From NCBI GenBank assembly GCA_002245135.1, contig NGBS01000880.1, positions 62,001-126,000 of the forward strand: a DNA stretch of 64,000 nt, given 5' to 3'. Below are positions 61,701-64,000 of this stretch, piece by piece. A program made the translations under genes and the position numbers. This DNA comes from Proteromonas lacertae. Taxonomy: Eukaryota > Sar > Bigyra > Opalinata > Proteromonadidae. Under the pieces are notes generated by a model, which was not told where the DNA came from, made no database searches, and saw nothing but the letters and a program-made list of their open reading frames with translations. Every line of letters starts with the position of its first letter. The stretch's first letter is position 1.

Positions 61701-63979
61701 TTTCTTCTTCAAACATGTTTGAATATAATTTATTACTATCACTCTTTTTATTCATTAATATATTATTCAATTTACCTATTTGTTTTATATTATCATTATT
61801 AAATGCTTTTATATTTTCACTACTATCACTGCTATTACTGTCTTCTAAACTATTTGTTATATCTTTCACTAGTGATTCAACATCACCATCAATTCCACTA
61901 CTTATATTATTATTACTTTTACTATTTAATAATAATGAAGAATTTGATGAATTTATATTTGCATTATTATTGATAATAGGTTTTATGTTTGATGTTGGTT
62001 TGAATATTGGAGGTAAATACTTTTTCTTTATCTTTTTATTATTATTTAAATTAGATGAATTATTTGCAACACTATCAAATTCACTATTTAAATTAATAGA
62101 AACAGATTTCAAATTTGATTTATTTCTTGGTTTTATAAATTCAATTATATTATTATTTGAATTGTCATTATTATTATTATATCTATTAGATGGATTTTGT
62201 TGAGATATTCTATTGAGTTTTACTACTGGTATTTTTTGAATATTTTCTTCTTTTATTTCTTTGGATGGTTTATTATTTGGATGTGTTGTTGTTAATGATT
62301 TTGATGTATTAGGTGTATTAGATGTATTAGGTGTATTAGATGTATTAGGTGTATTAGATGTATTAGGTGTATTTTGTGTATTTGATGTATTTGATGTATT
62401 TGACAATATTGAATGTTTTTGTGAAGGTATTATTTCAGATATTGATACATTGGCAATATTATTATTATTATCATTATTATTCTGTTTTAATTTCATTATA
62501 TCTTTATCTATTGAATTATCTTCAATTAAACTATTACCTTCGGAATCTGATGATGATGATGATGGAAATATTGCAGAATCAATAATCTTTTGAATTCGTT
62601 TATTTGATTCAGGACTTGATCTAAATTGAGATATTGATTGATGTAATGATGATGATAATGAATTATTATGATTGTTATTATTGGCTTGGCTTGATTGATT
62701 ATTATTTTCATTTTCATTATCTTCTTCTTCATCTTCTTCTTCTTTATCAATATGAACTGATTTAATTGAAATATCTTTTATATTCTTCTGTTTTGATTGA
62801 CTATCATTATCATCTTCTGGAAATATTGAACTATTCAACTTTTTCATTTGATTCACTTTTAAGAATGACATTGAAGAGGATGATGAAGATGATCTTTGTT
62901 GTTGTTGTTGTTGTTGAGATGGTAATGGATTAACTTCTATTTCATTATTACTTTTATTCAATTTATTTGATTGATTATGAACTTCTTCATTTTCAGATGA
63001 TAGTAATGATGATAATAAATGTCTGTTATTACTCATTACTTTATCTTGACTAGTAGGAAATAATTTCTTTTCATTTTTATTATTCATTACAAAGGTATAA
63101 TCTGATGATGAAGTTTCTGAAAATATATTCGTTTCATTATTATTTGATTTATTTTTATATCTTTTAGATGAGGATGGTTGAGATAATAATGAATCACTGG
63201 AAGGAATTTCATTATTAATATTTGGACTAATTACAAATGATTTGATCGTTTTAATTTTTGATGTATCTTTTCTTATTGATTGTTGTTTATTTGGAGAAAT
63301 ATATTCAGTAAATATTCCTGTTGATGATAAATTGTTATTTTTATCTTCAATTAGTGGATTTATTCTATCAAATTCATCTTTTGACATAGATTCTCTTTCA
63401 TAGAGTAAATTTATATTTTGATTGGTTGGAAATTGTGATAAATACAAATTATTTTGTTTTTTATTTGGTGATGAAGATGATAATAAATCTGAATTGGGTT
63501 TAACTTCTATGAATTCAGGTTCAAAATGATCTTCTGCTTTTATACCATTAGATATTGAACTTGTTTCAGAGATGGATGATATTTGTAAGGATGGAAATTG
63601 TTGTTGTTGTTGTTGTGATGGATGTTGACTTAACTGTAGTGGTTCTTGTATTGAAATATTTTCAGAAGAAATTGTTGATGTTTGAACCGCATTATCTCTA
63701 TGTGCTATTCCTTGGCCACCAAATGGGTTTTCGATTTTATAATATTCTAATTCCTATATTATGAAGATTATTGAGTTACAGCTATACTAAATTTATTGCA
63801 TTTAATCTACTATCGATTTTAAGTAATTCATCATCTTTAGAACTATTTAATTGTTTTTCAACCTATAAAATAAAGAAATACGTTTATACTTCAAATTTCT
63901 TCTTCATTATTTCATTTTCTTGTTGAAGCTTTAGATTTTTACTTATTAGTGAGTTTTTTGTTTTTATTTTGGTTGTCAT
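55737..63979 (-). CDS. Giant Asn/Ser-rich coiled-coil protein, five exons
   Basis: Start ATG at 63979 (MTTKIKTKNSLISKNLKLQQ), stop at 55737; introns at 63863-63889, 63754-63787, 58104-58139 and 57840-57876. Removing these 134 bases leaves exactly 2,703 codons in frame. Layout: residues 1-55 short helical exons; about 56-1130 low-complexity Asn/Ser/Gln/Asp sequence with degenerate repeats (NTSNTPNTSNTPN; TTIYEDES; YDNTYQDEESELPYKENKR twice); about 1130-2100 long coiled coil rich in Asn/Glu/Lys/Leu; about 2100-2650 Asn-rich linkers with SPPF motifs; a conserved basic C-terminus (TPFKEGINKRMIESNEDEF). It is the least damaged host gene here. Cytoskeletal scaffold is likely from architecture, but no named family fits. 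Confidence 0.8.
57840..57876 (-). other. Intron 4, 37 nt
   Basis: GTATATTTAGAT...TTTAATAG, phase 0, between GAAAAA and AAGAATATT. Removal restores the coiled-coil frame. Confidence 0.8.
58104..58139 (-). other. Intron 3, 36 nt
   Basis: GTATATATATT...AATAAATAG, phase 1, inside a Lys codon of the coiled coil; removal joins two heptad-rich stretches. Confidence 0.8.
60828..61312 (-). repeat. Pair of about 100-bp direct repeats inside the coiled-coil gene
   Basis: 60828-60931 and 61208-61312 are almost identical (AAGGTAATTCTGATTCTTCA; TGATATGTATTATCATATAT) and encode the same 31-residue acidic unit, evidence of recent internal expansion. Confidence 0.8.
62296..62405 (-). repeat. GGTGTATTAGATGTATTA tandem repeat
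   Basis: 18-bp units coding alternating NTP and NTS tripeptides in the low-complexity part of the coiled-coil protein. Confidence 0.8.
63754..63787 (-). other. Intron 2, 34 nt
   Basis: GTATAGCTG...CATAATATAG, phase 0, between AATTTA and GAATTAGAA. Contains in-frame stops. Confidence 0.8.
63863..63889 (-). other. Intron 1, 27 nt
   Basis: GTATAAACG...TTTTATAG between codons GAA and GTT (phase 0). It carries an in-frame TAA, so splicing is required. Confidence 0.8.
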
Positions 63980-64000
63980 TGTGGTAAAAAAATTAAAAAC

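Noticed and set aside
62290-62400. Possible CRISPR-like array
   Set aside because: The 18-bp units are contiguous and coding (NTP/NTS), without spacers.
56146-62750. Many plus-strand frames opposite the coiled-coil gene
   Set aside because: They are hydrophobic antisense shadows of the Asn/Glu/Lys-rich gene.
1-64000. tRNA or rRNA genes
   Set aside because: No cloverleaf with A/B boxes or rRNA-like conserved block was noticed by reading; a scan with dedicated software was not possible.

Overview
The window is AT-rich nuclear DNA of a flagellated eukaryote, packed with decayed Maverick/Polinton-type (adenovirus-like) integrated virus fragments and with DNA transposons. Evidence for a eukaryotic host: a 2,702-codon coiled-coil gene with four very short introns (27, 34, 36 and 37 nt, all GTATA...TAG; 55737-63979, minus strand), fragments of the ciliary gene HYDIN, Asn/Gln-rich low-complexity proteins, and hAT, Mutator-like and MITE elements. 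The exact lineage cannot be fixed from the sequence. A protist with short introns, possibly a metamonad, is my guess. The standard code fits best, because the giant gene uses TAA only as its terminator.

Layout. 1-6845: virus module 1 (adenain-type protease, Arg-rich core protein, zinc-ribbon protein, small structural proteins; its right part is frame-broken). 7141-7570: MITE relic. 7690-15000: HYDIN remnants split by a virus fragment carrying a retroviral-type integrase and a protein-primed family B DNA polymerase (about 10861-13992). 15014-20574: glycosyltransferase genes and fragments with an hAT remnant. 21447-29396: virus module 2 (core proteins, AT-hook protein, packaging ATPase, broken major capsid, penton-like minor capsid). 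29638-36660: nested transposons, including a 605-bp MITE with 5-bp target duplication, two inverted hAT copies with 8-bp duplications (one inside a fucosyltransferase-like gene, one inside a Mutator-like element with about 172-bp terminal repeats). 36676-39051: a small unknown ORF and two broken FkbM-type methyltransferases. 39543-46295: a second copy of part of HYDIN lying between inverted MITE-family ends. 46791-47238: a 448-bp palindromic MITE. 48051-50903: virus module 3 (capsid C-terminus, ATPase, two hypothetical proteins). 52949-55227: virus module 4, visibly more GC-rich than its surroundings and bracketed by a 220-bp direct repeat of the 3' end of the coiled-coil gene. 55737-63979: the coiled-coil gene.

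How the parts relate. The capsid C-terminus is followed by the ATPase in modules 2, 3 and 4, and the protease and basic core proteins recur, so at least three lineages of one virus type have been captured. Nearly every virus gene with an enzymatic role has lost something essential (polymerase motif B, protease histidine, Walker A glycine, or the open frame). The surface-glycan genes (GT61, GT31-like, GT-D, two GT-A, fucosyltransferase, FkbM) form a scattered and mostly broken family between the mobile elements. Many breaks are single-base indels, often in short homopolymers, so part of the damage could be sequencing error. Large internal deletions, a 13-bp tandem duplication and transposon insertions are certainly real decay.
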